From assembly GCA_005281725.1 (NCBI GenBank), contig SSBO01000012.1, positions 23,290,692-23,354,691 on the forward strand: a stretch of 64,000 bases of DNA, written 5' to 3'. A model generated the notes under the pieces. It was not told the origin of the DNA and made no database searches. It saw only the letters and a list, made by a program, of their open reading frames with translations. Shown here piece after piece: positions 52,801 through 64,000 of this stretch (position 1 is the stretch's first letter; every line of letters starts with the position of its first letter). A program made the position numbers and the translations under genes. This DNA is from Wuchereria bancrofti (Eukaryota > Nematoda > Chromadorea > Rhabditida > Onchocercidae).

Positions 52801-54098
52801 AACAAATGCAAGGTAATAATTTCCTGTATTTTTTTTCAATACTTTTATTTTAACGAAATTCGTTTCATTTCTTTACGTTACGTAATTTTAATGAAAAATT
52901 TATAACGAACGTCAATTACGCTAGATGGAATGTAATGAAATTCAATTATTTTATCACTATATTTTTCTTAAATTACAGCAAAAAGCATTGTTATTCCCAT
53001 ATCTTCCAATATGCTAAAATCATCCAGCACAAATGCGCCAACAATAAAAGCGCCATTAGCATCAAAGTCAAGCATGTAAGTAAGTTAGCGCAAATGTAAT
53101 TATGCGCTCTTGTATGAAATTAAAAATTTGATGAAAAACTAACATCAATTTAAATTTGCCTTATTTTATAATAAAAAAATCACTTTTACATTTTTCTCGA
53201 ATATTTTCATTCAACTTTCTTCTTTTTTTTTTTTTTTTTCTAATTTCAGGACGAAAAAAGCTTCATCAATTTCCGATACATTAGTTAAAGAAGAAGGATC
53301 TGAGGTAATGTCAAAGATTTTTTTTTTTCAAATTTTAGTAATATTCACGAATTACAATGAAAATTTTTTGCTTACCTTTCTAATTTAGACTTTTTTTATC
53401 AACCTGAAATGCATTTTAAATGATTACAGATCATATATAAAGATTTGAAATTGAAAATTAATAATGTTTCGAATTATTTAATGGCAAATATTTGCCACTG
53501 ATTTGGAATCATTTATATTTATATTCAAATTTTAATTCATTTATATTTATATTCAAATTTTAATTAAATTTTGAACAGGAATATTTAGGCTGGTCAAAAA
53601 AAAGGAACTTCTATAATGATTCAATCGAAAGATGAGGAAAATCTCACCGTATGTTTGATTTATTAATAAATTATTTTGGTAAATTATAAAATATAATTAA
53701 TTACAAATTTCTGATTTACAAATTTCTGAATTTGTTTTTGACTAAAAATTTACAATGAACGATTTTTTTTTTTGCTGCATTGTTACAACTTTAAAGAAAT
53801 TTTGATTGAAATGAAATATAAAGTGAAAAAAATTTTTGAAATTGAAATATATTCTTTAGTAAAATATATAGTAACAAAAGAAAACAAATAAACAATTAGA
53901 AAAAAAAAAAACTGAAATTAGTTTCAATTTGATAATTATTGCTAATATTTTAAATTTATTTTTCAGATTCAATTAAATATAAACTTACAAGTAAAAAATA
54001 AAGATGGTAAATTAAGTGAAAAACATAGCCTTAAACCGGAACGTATACTGGTAAAAGGTCGTGAAGTATACCGGAAAAGTGATAGCTATCATTTATAA
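41630..54098 (+). CDS. Large multi-exon Ser/Lys-rich protein, unrecognised
   Basis: About 25 exons: 41630-41728, 42719-42819, 43307-43386, 43971-44037, 44309-44463, 44836-45001, 45331-45515, 46129-46278, 47192-47402, 47757-47820, 48184-48221, 48622-48729, 48872-48940, 49287-49437, 49505-49548 (or to 49578), 50099-50162, 50525-51098, 51640-51754, 52264-52315, 52573-52646, 52759-52812, 52979-53075, 53250-53304, 53589-53648, 53967-54098. Nearly every junction keeps phase with GT donor and pyrimidine-AG acceptor; total about 990 residues. The N-terminal 340 residues look folded (VFIIGPVRVQTIQKIDGRL, VFNLIGSLVITAFQ, DILIGYNVMLIKRLIEI). The rest is Ser/Thr/Lys-rich and probably disordered, with long exon 17 (191 residues) and many RS/KS and SP/TP sites suited to phosphorylation. 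The last exon has an ordered-looking QLNINLQVKN segment. No signal peptide or clear membrane span. Two weak points: exons 3 and 4 do not join in phase, and the exon 14 donor is non-typical. I recognise no family; nuclear or cytoskeletal scaffold roles are only guesses. Confidence 0.82.
42608..42671 (+). repeat. Dispersed 62 bp repeat, copy A
   Basis: The segment from TAATAGATGAAATTATTATC through CTAAAAGTTTAACTTTT in intron 1 of the large gene is repeated almost exactly at 43798-43860 in intron 3. Confidence 0.8.
43798..43860 (+). repeat. Dispersed 62 bp repeat, copy B
   Basis: Second copy of the block at 42608-42671, same orientation, 1.2 kb downstream, in the intron where the exon 3/4 phase break occurs. 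Confidence 0.8.
47861..47906. repeat. Perfect palindrome, 22 bp arms with 2-base loop
   Basis: CTTCTTCAAAGTAATAAAAT at 47861 continues to 47882 (22 bases), then a CT loop and its exact reverse complement at 47885-47906. It lies 40 bases after the donor of exon 10 of the large gene. This is the longest perfect hairpin I saw in the window. Confidence 0.9.
49520..49862 (+). repeat. Duplicated exon-end block with ATT repeat expansions
   Basis: A block of about 60 bases, from AAAATATCTTCCTGATAG to TTTCCGGAAGGTTATATTA, followed by a long ATT/GTT triplet run and a TTTTTATTTCRTATTTATTA tail, occurs at 49520-49723 and again at 49724-49862. The first block is the end of exon 15 of the large gene with its donor. 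The second copy lacks part of the exon sequence (TTCTGAGGAGG is reduced). The triplets create a poly-Leu/poly-Ile open frame that is not a gene. Confidence 0.85.
53507..53568 (+). repeat. Tandem 29 bp duplication in an intron
   Basis: ATTTATATTTATATTCAAAT with TTTAATT occurs twice in succession in the intron before exon 24 of the large gene. Confidence 0.75.
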
Positions 54099-54154
54099 TT
54101 TATCAGTCTCTATCGAATGATTATCATTCCCAAATATAATGTTGAATATAGCAT

Positions 54155-54160
54155 AATAAA
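54155..54160 (+). terminator. Candidate poly(A) signal of the large gene
   Basis: AATAAA 57 bases after the TAA stop at 54096-54098, followed within 20 bases by an A run. The position is typical of a compact nematode 3' UTR. Confidence 0.6.
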
Positions 54161-56164
54161 TTTAACAACAAAAAAAAAAACATGAAAGTTTGTTTTTTTT
54201 TTTTTTGGCATCGAAATTTTTCATTTGTTCCTCAAAAAAAAAAAAAGATTACAATCAGGAAAATCAATATTCTATCATATTTCCGTGTTTTTTACTTCAT
54301 TAAAATTTTTTTTTTTAAAAAGATTTATCAAACATAAAATAACCCACATTTCCGTATGTTAGTGTTTTTTCCGGAAAATTATATTGAAATGATAAATTAT
54401 GAAAAGTTTTTGATGGTACCAGTTTAAATATTCCATAAAGCCTTATTTAATTTTCTTCAAAATTAATAGCAACGAAATCAGATTAAAATATTTTTGCCGG
54501 AATTTATCATCCATAAATAAATTTAAAAAAAAAAAAAAAAAACGATATAACATTATTTAAAATAAATCATACCTGAAAGCTTTGTTTGTGTTCATCCAAT
54601 AATTGATGAATTATTGTCGGTATGATTTGATGTGGTTGAATTAACTTGAAAATTGACACTAATCTGAAGTGATGTGATTAATGTCATGAAATCAATGTAC
54701 AAATCAATTACGTAAAGTATGCAACTATAAGGATTAAAATTAAAAGAGAAGTTCAAAGGTCAAGAGAATAAAACAGTTTAAATTGATAAGTGAAAGTGAA
54801 CATGCTGAAGCATACAACAATGATTTTCATTATCACGAAATTTCTTAATGTTATCAAATTTAGCATAATTCAAAAGTAAGAGCAAAATTATAAATTAATT
54901 TATCAATTATTTCAATCAATCATAAAATTAATTATATTTTCAAAATTTAATGACCAATTTAGCACTAAAGAAGGCTATGACATTCTAATCAACGATTAGA
55001 TATGATAAGCTGATTAAATAATTGATTTTATGGTTGAAAGTTATCATATGGACTGGATTTATAACGATGCGAATTATTTTTTATTATTAACAATTAAAAA
55101 TAAATATGCAATTAAATTTGCTTTATTATTTTGAAAATGAACAAAAAAAAATGAGTTAAATCATTTGATGAAATTTAGGAAATTTTTTAGATTATTTTAT
55201 TTCATTTAAAATTTTCTTTTTTTTCTATTCTAAATAATATTGAATGGAACAAATTTGTTTTATAAAAATCTTTCAAAATTTATATTTATTACTTTAAGAA
55301 AAGACTAACAAATTTTTTTTATTATCACAAATCAATGTATTTCTCTCCTACAAAACTTTTAAATATCATCCAATAATTTTATAAAATATGATAATAATTA
55401 ATAATAACAATTTCAAGAAAAAAGAAATATTTTGAAAAAAAAGGAAAAAAAAACTTTTATCGATTATTTGCAATAAAATTTTTTCATTTGATATTATAAT
55501 ATTATAGAATCAGTGCTAAATGTTTTTTTTTTTTATTTGAAAGAATCATTTATTCAATTTTAATTCTTTCTTCCATTAAATATTCATTCAATTTATTGTT
55601 ATTTTTTTTTTTCAATTCTTTACTTTCTCGCTTTATTTTCTTTCAAATCTTATTCACTCATTGCATTGTTAGAATTTCAAAATTTTTTAAATATCAAAAA
55701 AATTTATAACAAAAAGGTAAACATTTTTTTTTTATTAAAAAAAAAAATTTATATTTCCTTCTTTTTTTTTTTTTTTTGATTTTTTTTTCAAAGGTTAAAT
55801 ACAATTTTTGCAAGTATCGGAATAGCCGCAAGGGAAAATAATTCCGTGTAGCACGTTTCTATTATTATCGGTGGTGACCTAACCGTACTACCGCAACAAA
55901 AAAAAAAAAAAAAGAAAAATAAATTTTAGAAGAAAAGAAAGAATGTGATCAAATTTTTCGAAACGTTTGATAAAATGTTGAAGAAAAAAAAAAAAAAAAA
56001 AAAAAATTCATTATTTCTACTTTTCTATCAGTAATTTTCATATTTACAACTCTCAGACATTAGAAACTGTCAAATTTATCCCGTAGTGATGCATCATATT
56101 TTGTAAATTTCAATTTTTCATTATTTCATTTCAAATAAAAATATGAAGAAAGTAAGAAGGAATG

Positions 56165-56880
56165 ACTAAAGATAATTAATAATAATAATAATAGTAATAA
56201 TAATATTAATAGTAATAATAACAGTAAGAGCAAAAATAACAAACAATAAGAGTCACAGTAGCAACAACAATGACATTAATAATAACAATTAACAGCAATA
56301 ATGACAACAATAAAAACAACAATAATAGCTAGTGAGAATAATAAATAATGATATCAATAACAACACTAATGACAATGATAGCAATAACAATGACATTATT
56401 AACAACAGTAACACCAATTAACAGCAGTAATGGTAACAATGACATTAATAACAATAAATAATAATACTAACATTAATAGCAGTAGTAATGACAATAATAG
56501 CAATAACAATGACATTATTAACAACAATAACACCAATTAACAGCAGTAATGGTAACAATGACATCAATAACAATTAATAATACTAACATCAATAGCAGTA
56601 GTAATGACAATAATAGCAATAACAATGACATTATTAACAACAGTAACACCAATTAACAGCAGTAATGGTAACAATGACATCAATAACAATAAATAATAAT
56701 ACTAACGTCAATAGCAGTAGTAATGACAATAATAGCAACAACAATAGCAACATTTTCAACAACAAGAACAAGAGCAACAACAATAATAACAAAAGCAACA
56801 ACAATAACAATATGAGTGACAACAAAAACAACAGTGACAAGAATAGCAAAATGAAAAATGTGATGTGAATGCGATGAAAA
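56165..56880 (+). repeat. AAC/AAT/AGC-rich minisatellite, units of about 116-119 bp
   Basis: Long asparagine-codon-like triplet DNA. Within it, a higher-order unit starting CAATGACATTATTAACAAC begins at 56388, 56507 and 56623 (spacing 119 and 116) and shares ACACCAATTAACAGCAGTAA and AATAGCAGTAGTAATGACAA. The + strand reads as poly-Asn/Ser and the - strand as poly-Leu. Both are repeat artefacts rather than genes. Confidence 0.85.
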
Positions 56881-59800
56881 AAAAAAAAAAAAAACAAGAA
56901 AAATCTCAATCGAAAAATTCCTTGTCACCAAAACTGGAAAACCCGTAATTGGATGGAAGTTTACAATTTTGTTCTGAGTAAGGACAAAATCACCATTTCC
57001 TTTTATTTTTAGACCTTCTCGATGGTAGAACAATTTTCCCTTACAGTTTTTACTTTTAGCTTTTTCATTTTATTTCGTTTGTTTTAAATCATCATTTAAT
57101 AACAACAACAATAACAATAACAAAAGTGATAAAACGAGAAGTAAATTTTATGCTTTTAATTTTACATTTTATCTATTAATTCATATTAGCATTAAATTTT
57201 TAGTTTAAATTTCAAAAAAAAAAAGAAAAAATCCAATTAAAATATTTCATTACAATTTTGAAAATTACTAGATAGTGTAGAAATATCATGTGAAATTTCA
57301 TATAAGTTAAAAGAATTTTATAAATGACATAAATTAATTGTTTTGATTAATTAATTAATTAATTAATTAAGGCCTAAATTATTTAGCATTTCCTCTAGCA
57401 GTAGATGTATCAACCTATTTTACTGGTAAATTTCAAATAAATTATCTTTTGAGTAAAATAATTGTAAAATTTGTTTATTTCAAATATTTCATCAAAAAGA
57501 AAAAAGATGCACCAATCATCATTTTATTTCAAGTTTAATTTTTTTAAACTAACATTTTCAACTTATCAAATTAATGTATTATTTTATTTTTGCTTTTTAC
57601 CATACTGTATGTTTTGTCATTTCAAATAACTCTTACAATAAACGAAAGTAACTGAAATTATTTTGCTTATTTAACTGAAATATTAATTAACTTTAAATTT
57701 AAAAAATATTAATTAAAAATTAATTCTTAGATATAAATGAGGTTAAATGTCATTCATTTAATTTATATGTTCACAAAAAATTCAAAAATGTATAAATATC
57801 ATTTTATAAATATCCAAAAAAGATTTTCCTTCATCTTTTTTTATTTTTTCAACTTTTAATTTATACTTCCTAACGAATTTTATTTTGTTGAAAATGATAA
57901 TTAATTTGTAACTTGTAATCAGTTTATTTTAAAATGTTTCGTTTTCTTCTTTTTTTTGTACTTTTTTTTGTGACTCTTTAAAAGCATTCATAATAAATGC
58001 TAATTAATTTTAATTAAAACATTAAATTCTTCGTATTCATTTCATTGTTGCAATGTAATTTATTCGCTAACAATGGTCACTGATATTAAACTTTTCAAAT
58101 TTTATCTTAAAATTAGCCATATCATACATTAATGATAAGAAAAAAGAAAAAAAAAAGAAAGGTAAAAAAATAAGGAAAAAAAAGATTGAAAGAAAATTTT
58201 ATCCTATTCAAAACAATTAATGAAGAAGTAAATATGTTTGGGATGTTAGTAATTTTTATTAATTATTAAAATTACTAATTAGTAGAAAAATAGCAAAGGT
58301 ATTATTAATTAATAAACATTAAAATTAATGTTATCTATTTTCGCAGTACAATAAAGTTAAAGTTTTATTTGCATCGCTTTTACAATAAAGTTAAAATTTT
58401 ATTTGCATCGCCCTTTTCTTACAATTTTTTCTTTGACATCGACAATGCTTAGTGATATTTTTCAAACAGTTTTTTTTTTTTTAAAAAAAAAAATTTGTTG
58501 CAATATTTTTTTAAATTAACTTTCAAGATTTTCTTTTTTCCTCGCATTCGCATTACATTTTCTTTTAAATTAATTTTTTTTTTCAAAATTACTTAACAAT
58601 CATTGATTTTTTTGACGTCATACTGAAAATATATCATCTATATAACTCATCAAAAATGAAATTTTAATATTTTACTTAATCTTCAACAGTTTTAAATTTA
58701 AATCAAAGAAAAAAAGTTATTATAAGCGTATAACTCACATTATCACTTGTTTTGTTTTGTTTTTATTTTTTCAATTTGCAACTCTTTTTCATACTTTCAT
58801 TAATTTTGCAAATGTTTAAATCAAAAAATTTATTCCTATAAAAAAATTTTAATACAATTAAAAGAAATATTTTTCTGATTTATTTTACCAAAATTTAATT
58901 TTGCACAATGAAAGATACATTTTGTGTTTTATTTTGATAATTTTGATTCAAATAAATGATAACTTACTTCATTTAAAATATTAAAATAAATATTTTTTTT
59001 TTTGAACAAATAAATTAATATAAAACTTTAAAGTGCTAAACACATTATCAATAACCAATTAACAAATATCAAACAATATAAATTGATTGAAATTTTTTCC
59101 AAAAAGAAAAATCGGAAATATTCGAAATTATAAATTCTTTTTTCAAAATCATAAAATATTCAAAATTATAAATTGAAAATTATAAAACCTTTTCCTAAGC
59201 ATTGCTCCGGTTAACTGTCACCTGAATTGCTTCTATTCATTCCTAAATAATTCATCAAAATTGGATTAAATTTTTTTTTTTCTTTCATAAATTTGAATAA
59301 TATCACCCATAAATGTAACTTAGCTTTCCAAAACTCTAACAAATAAATCTAATAAGCTTATTTTGTGCTAATTAATTCAATTTAATTGCTAGATGCTAAG
59401 AAAAACCTTAGTATTTTCTTTTGTTTACCCATATTCTTTGATTATTGTCATATTTCTTGCTTTAAAAAAAGATTTCAAAATTTTATCTGAAAACTAGATT
59501 TTGCTTGTTTTTCAAATTATGCATCCAGCAAATAGTTTGAGAATTTAAAGCAAAAATTTTAAGGCTTAAAAGTGCTTTATTTATTGACAGCAGTAAATCA
59601 ATAATTGAAAAGAGTTAGTAAAAAGATAAAATTTAAAAATATAATATGAATTATTAAACCAAGATTTTTCATGAAATGAAGAAAAAATTCAAAATTACAG
59701 AGTAAAGAACCAAAGATTTTTGCGTTTTCATTTTTTAAATTTAATGTTAGTCATTTATTTAATTAAAAATACGCAATTTAATTTAATGTATTTCAAAAAG

Positions 59801-62800
59801 CATTTTAATCATAAAAAAAAACAACAATTCAACTTAATTTTTACCTTATTAAACGGCAGTGAATCATAATGATTAGTAACAGAAATAAATTTGCATAATT
59901 GATCCAATTTAACTTTTGAACTGTGAATTTCGTCGTAGTTTAAATTAAATTTATCTTAAAAACTATTACAATTTCAACAAGGTAATTTCAATAAATTGTT
60001 ACTGTATCAGTTGGTAATTATTTCAATAATATCAAATTTAAAATTCAAAAAACAAGAGAAAACAATGGAAGTAGAAGAGAAAAAAACAAGTACTTATTGA
60101 GATATTATTATATATGCTATAATCTATTTTTATTTTATTTTAATTTGCGTAAGAAATTTATAAAATTATTCAATTTCATAACCTGTTTACATTCTTCCTT
60201 TCATCTTTTCTTTCCTTCTTTCTTTTTTTTTTTTCATTTTTGAACTAACAATATTCTTTGATAAATGAATTTTTTCTATTTTTTAATTCTTCTTTTTATT
60301 TTTTATTTTTTTTTTTTTTTAAATGAATTAGAATATTTCTATAGGGTATTACTATTGAGACAATATTAGCACCATTTATTCATTCCTTTTATATGTGCCG
60401 AAAAATTTTCAATTTAAAAAAAAAAAAAAAAAAAAAACTTTAGGAAAATTTTACGAAGTAGAAGAAGAATGAATGAAAGAGAGAGAGGGAGAGAGAGAGA
60501 GAGAAAAGAGAAGAAGAACCGGTATACTATAGATGTAGAAAGCACTTCAAATCTCTTTTATTAACAAGCATTTATAATTATCAACTAGCACTTCGTTTGA
60601 ATTCTTTTTCTTTTTTATTTGTTTATTTTTTTCTTCTTGCTATGTTGACAATGTCATTGTCACATCGTTTTGATGATAATATATTCCTCTCTCTCTTTCT
60701 CTCTCTCCCTCTCTTAGCTAATTTAATAATTTTTATCTATCAGTTAATCATTGCTTCCTTTTTTTTTTTATCATAATTATTTCATAAATCCACAATCATT
60801 GCATTATTAGATGATAATCAAATTGATAATTTTTTTTTTTCTTTGCATTAATTTGTTTGATTCATTTATCTCAGCTAAATAATTTGTTACAGCCAGTAAT
60901 TTTGTTATTTAAAGAAGCTATTGTTTAATTTTTAAAAATTTAAAATTTCCTTTTGCATTATTATGATTTTCTCACTATCATATTTGCTAATAGTGTATTA
61001 TCACTATATTTGTTTATTTATTTGATTGTTTATTATCATTATTATTACTATATTATTATTGCTACTATTATTATTATTACTTGCTATTATTATATGGTTA
61101 TCACATTATCACTATTATCATAGCTATTATTATTATTGTATTAATAATATTTTCGCCCTGTATTAGTTATTAAATCATATTGAAATGATTTTATATTAAT
61201 TAAAATTGCTAATAAGTTCGTTATTTTGATAACCTTATCACATACACTTATAAAAAATGAATGTAATCAGTGTTCACATTCAATGACAAAAATAAAATTT
61301 TTCTCATTAAAAATAACTTTTATCAAAAGTTTTTCATTTATAAGAAAGATTTATTCAAATTGTTTTCGTATTTCCAAAACAAATATGAATATCAATCATG
61401 AATGAATATCAATGTACTGTCAGTTTATTTTTAAAAAATCTTACTGTAGTTTTTAAAATAAAATAAAGTTTCAAAATAAAATCATCCCAATACATTCATT
61501 TTTTTTTTTTTTTTTTAAAGCTTATTTATTTATCTCCATAAAATTACAATTGCTAAGAAAGAAAAAAAAAAAAAAAGAAGCGAGAGAACAGGTTTAATGT
61601 GAAGTACAAAATTAGCAATAAACTTGAATTGAATCGAATATTTAAACGAAGATATCTAAGCATTTTCTTTAAAATGTTTTAAGTGATATTTTCAAGTTTT
61701 TCAAATAAAAGAAAAATTTTAAATCAAAAAAAAAAAAAAAAAACGAACTTAATTACATTTAAATTTCTTTTACAGTTATTACTGTAGTTTGTAACTCTTA
61801 TCACTAAGATTATTTGATTATTTTTTTAATGATAAGCTGTTTGTTTCTTTTTTTTTAAAGATTAGATAAATCTATAAAATAAATGTTACTAGTTTTATAA
61901 ATTATACCAATTATGAAAGAGAATTTCAGTGAACTGTTCAATTAGCGCAAATTTTTTTTTTTAATCATTTGAGGCTTTCTTGATCATATCACTATTATCA
62001 GTAAATTATCTATAAAGATGATTAGAATTATTAACAAAATAGTAATAAGGTCACAGAAGTAAGTCAGATCATTTTAATTTCATTAATGATAATTGCCTTT
62101 TTTTTTCATAAACACCTTTGATATCAATAATCATTAAAGCATTTATGTTTATCAATAATTATTATCAATTGTTACTTTAAGCAATTTTGTTATCAACAAT
62201 TACTATCAGTGTAAGTAAATTTACTCATGATATTTTTATCATAGATTAGCATAAAATATTTCATTAAAAAAAACTAAATTACTAATTCTCCTGCTTTTAT
62301 TATTACTGATACTATTTGTATTTCTTACAAATATCTTTTAGTGCTTATTTTGATTTACAACAAAATATTCAATAAGTAAAATTCATTAAATTAAACAATC
62401 AAATTTGTTTTAATTTTATTAATGGTAATTGCCATTTTTTTTTTGATTGATTGGTTCAATTCAAATTTAATTCAAAAAAATGATTTAAAATTCAAAAAAA
62501 CCAAAACATTTATCCTTTCATAATTTTTATTTATAACAAATATAGTTTGAATTAGGATTAAATTCTAAGAAATTTGTTTTTTAAAAAATGAATTAGAATG
62601 AAAGTTAATGCATTTTCAATGATTTCAATTTGATATATTTCTCGAATTGTTGCAATATCATTTCGATAACATTATCACATCTTGTAAATTAACCATTTCA
62701 AAAGCAATTTTAATAATTTTAATTGTTAAATTAGTGTACCAGTAATTTTTACTCCAAGTATACGATTAGGTTATCAATAAAATTTTTTTTTTAAATATGA

Positions 62801-63624
62801 AATTTATTGTATTATTCCTAATTTTCACTCATTTGTTCCATTTAAAATTATATCGCAACTGATATCGTTTTTTTTTTTTTGTTCATCTTTTTTTTTTTAA
62901 ATTCATTTGTAAAAAAAAATGTAGAAAATCGGGAAAAAAAGAAAACAAAAAAAAAACAGAAAAAAACAGAAATGTAAGTCAATTGCGCTGACTGATTGTA
63001 ACGAACATCGATTCGATTATTTCATTAAAACTTAAAATTTATCAAAAGAAGAAATATGATAGAAATACTAATTTTAGAATGGCAAAGTGTCTTTTTTTCA
63101 TTTTATTTAAATGCACAAATTTCGTTTGTAAATTTGAAATGATTAATATGATTTAATAAATTTCGAAAAATAAACGAAACTTTTTCTTTTTTTTTTTTGA
63201 TACACATTTACTACATGCAATGATAATAATACAGAAAATGTCATTTATTATTACTATCACCACTAATCTTTTATCACTTAAATAAATTATCTAACACTTT
63301 TTTTAGAATTATTTATTTATGAGTAATTATCATATTTAACATAGTTAGTATTTCTCTTACAAAAAAAAAAAAATAATACAATCAAAATTTAAAATCATTT
63401 TTCAATTTAATTTATATACATTATTCATCAAATTTTGCTCTTCTTAGTCATTATAAATGAATGCTTATTTTATTTTTATTTATTTTTTATTTTTTTGAAA
63501 GGGGGAGGTACCATTACGATATTATCTTATAAAAATTTGAAAATAACTGGAACATTGATGACGAATCATTTTTCAATAACACATTATTTCGAATTATTTT
63601 CTTCCTATTTCATAAGCGTTACAA

Positions 63625-63735
63625 TAATAATAATAATAATTGTTGTTGCTATAGCTGTTGTTGTTGTTATTATTATTGTTGTTGTTGTTGTTTTGTTGAT
63701 ATTGCTATTGTTATTGCTGTCGTTATTGTTTATCT
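63625..63735 (+). repeat. ATA / GTT triplet tract
   Basis: ATA triplets pass into GTT/ATT triplets and end in a T run followed by an A run. Accounts for the long low-complexity open frames on both strands. Confidence 0.8.
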
Positions 63736-64000
63736 TTTTTTTTTTAAAAAAAAAAAGAAAAAACAAAAAAAGAAAAGAAAAAAAAACATTCATTTTCTCG
63801 GATTTATATATCTATGTCACATCATTTTTCTTCTCTTTCTTTTTTTTTTTTTTACATCCATCTAACAACCAAACTATTAAAACGATAAAATTTTTTTCTT
63901 TTCATTAATCTTTTATTATTTATTCCTTTTCTTTCTTTTTTTTTTTTTTTTGCTTTTATTTTTATTAAAATTTGAATTTGCATCATTAAATTCATCATTT

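Larger units (their letters stand above)
54099..64000. other. AT-rich region downstream of the large gene
   Basis: Contains the 3' UTR of the large gene, A/T homopolymers, the AAC/AAT-rich minisatellite at 56165-56880, TTAA/ATTA palindromic runs (57346-57370), GA and CT runs (60478-60504 and 60688-60714), an ATT-rich stretch (61020-61150) and a GTT-rich tract (63630-63725). A small patch of richer sequence at 55810-55900 has no open frame worth reporting. No gene is supported on either strand. Confidence 0.65.

Noticed and set aside
56634..57033. Poly-Leu and poly-Asn frames, and a minus-strand stretch FYHREGLKIKGNGDFVL near 57000
   Set aside because: The homopolymeric frames are repeat artefacts. 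The non-repetitive 45-codon stretch (about 56910-57033) looks mildly protein-like but has no partner exon or clear splice pair.
57346..57370. TTAA/ATTA palindromic run as a possible transposon target or end
   Set aside because: A plain tetranucleotide microsatellite; no transposase frame or terminal repeats around it.
63435..63908. 157-codon open frame at the right end
   Set aside because: Built from GTT/ATA triplets and poly-T/poly-A runs; no credible product.

Overview
The window looks like a strongly AT-rich piece of a parasitic nematode nuclear genome, probably a spirurid or filarial worm. The reasons are a rol-6-type cuticle collagen, many short introns with TTTTCAG-like acceptors, poly-pyrimidine/CAG acceptors just before start codons that suit spliced-leader trans-splicing, and unusually long A/T homopolymers. 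The species call is inference. There is one ambiguous base (N at 23373), so this is a draft assembly.

Five protein-coding genes can be supported, all split by introns. In order they are: (1) a rol-6 cuticle collagen on +, 13526-19336, three exons with a 4.7 kb first intron; (2) a four-exon gene on -, 27460-24210, for a 202-residue secreted protein I do not recognise; (3) a heparan sulfate 6-O-sulfotransferase (hst-6) on -, 35540-32604, eight exons, 416 residues; (4) a single-HMG-box chromatin protein of the hmg-1.1 type on +, 38778-39610, two exons, 90 residues; (5) a gene of about 25 exons on +, 41630-54098, for a basic, Ser/Lys-rich protein of roughly 990 residues that I do not recognise.

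hst-6 and the HMG gene are divergent. The 3.1 kb between their 5' ends is markedly less AT-rich and contains a dense cluster of different microsatellites. Flanks (1-13510, 19337-24209, 27461-32603, 54099-64000) are AT-rich non-coding DNA with homopolymers, trinucleotide repeats, several two- to four-copy tandem duplications and a few near-perfect hairpins.

The genes do not form an evident operon or pathway. The collagen and the sulfotransferase both act in the secretory route (cuticle and extracellular matrix), the HMG protein acts in the nucleus, and the two unrecognised genes are the most novel content. I saw no rRNA, convincing tRNA, CRISPR array, intact transposon or bacterial-type operon.
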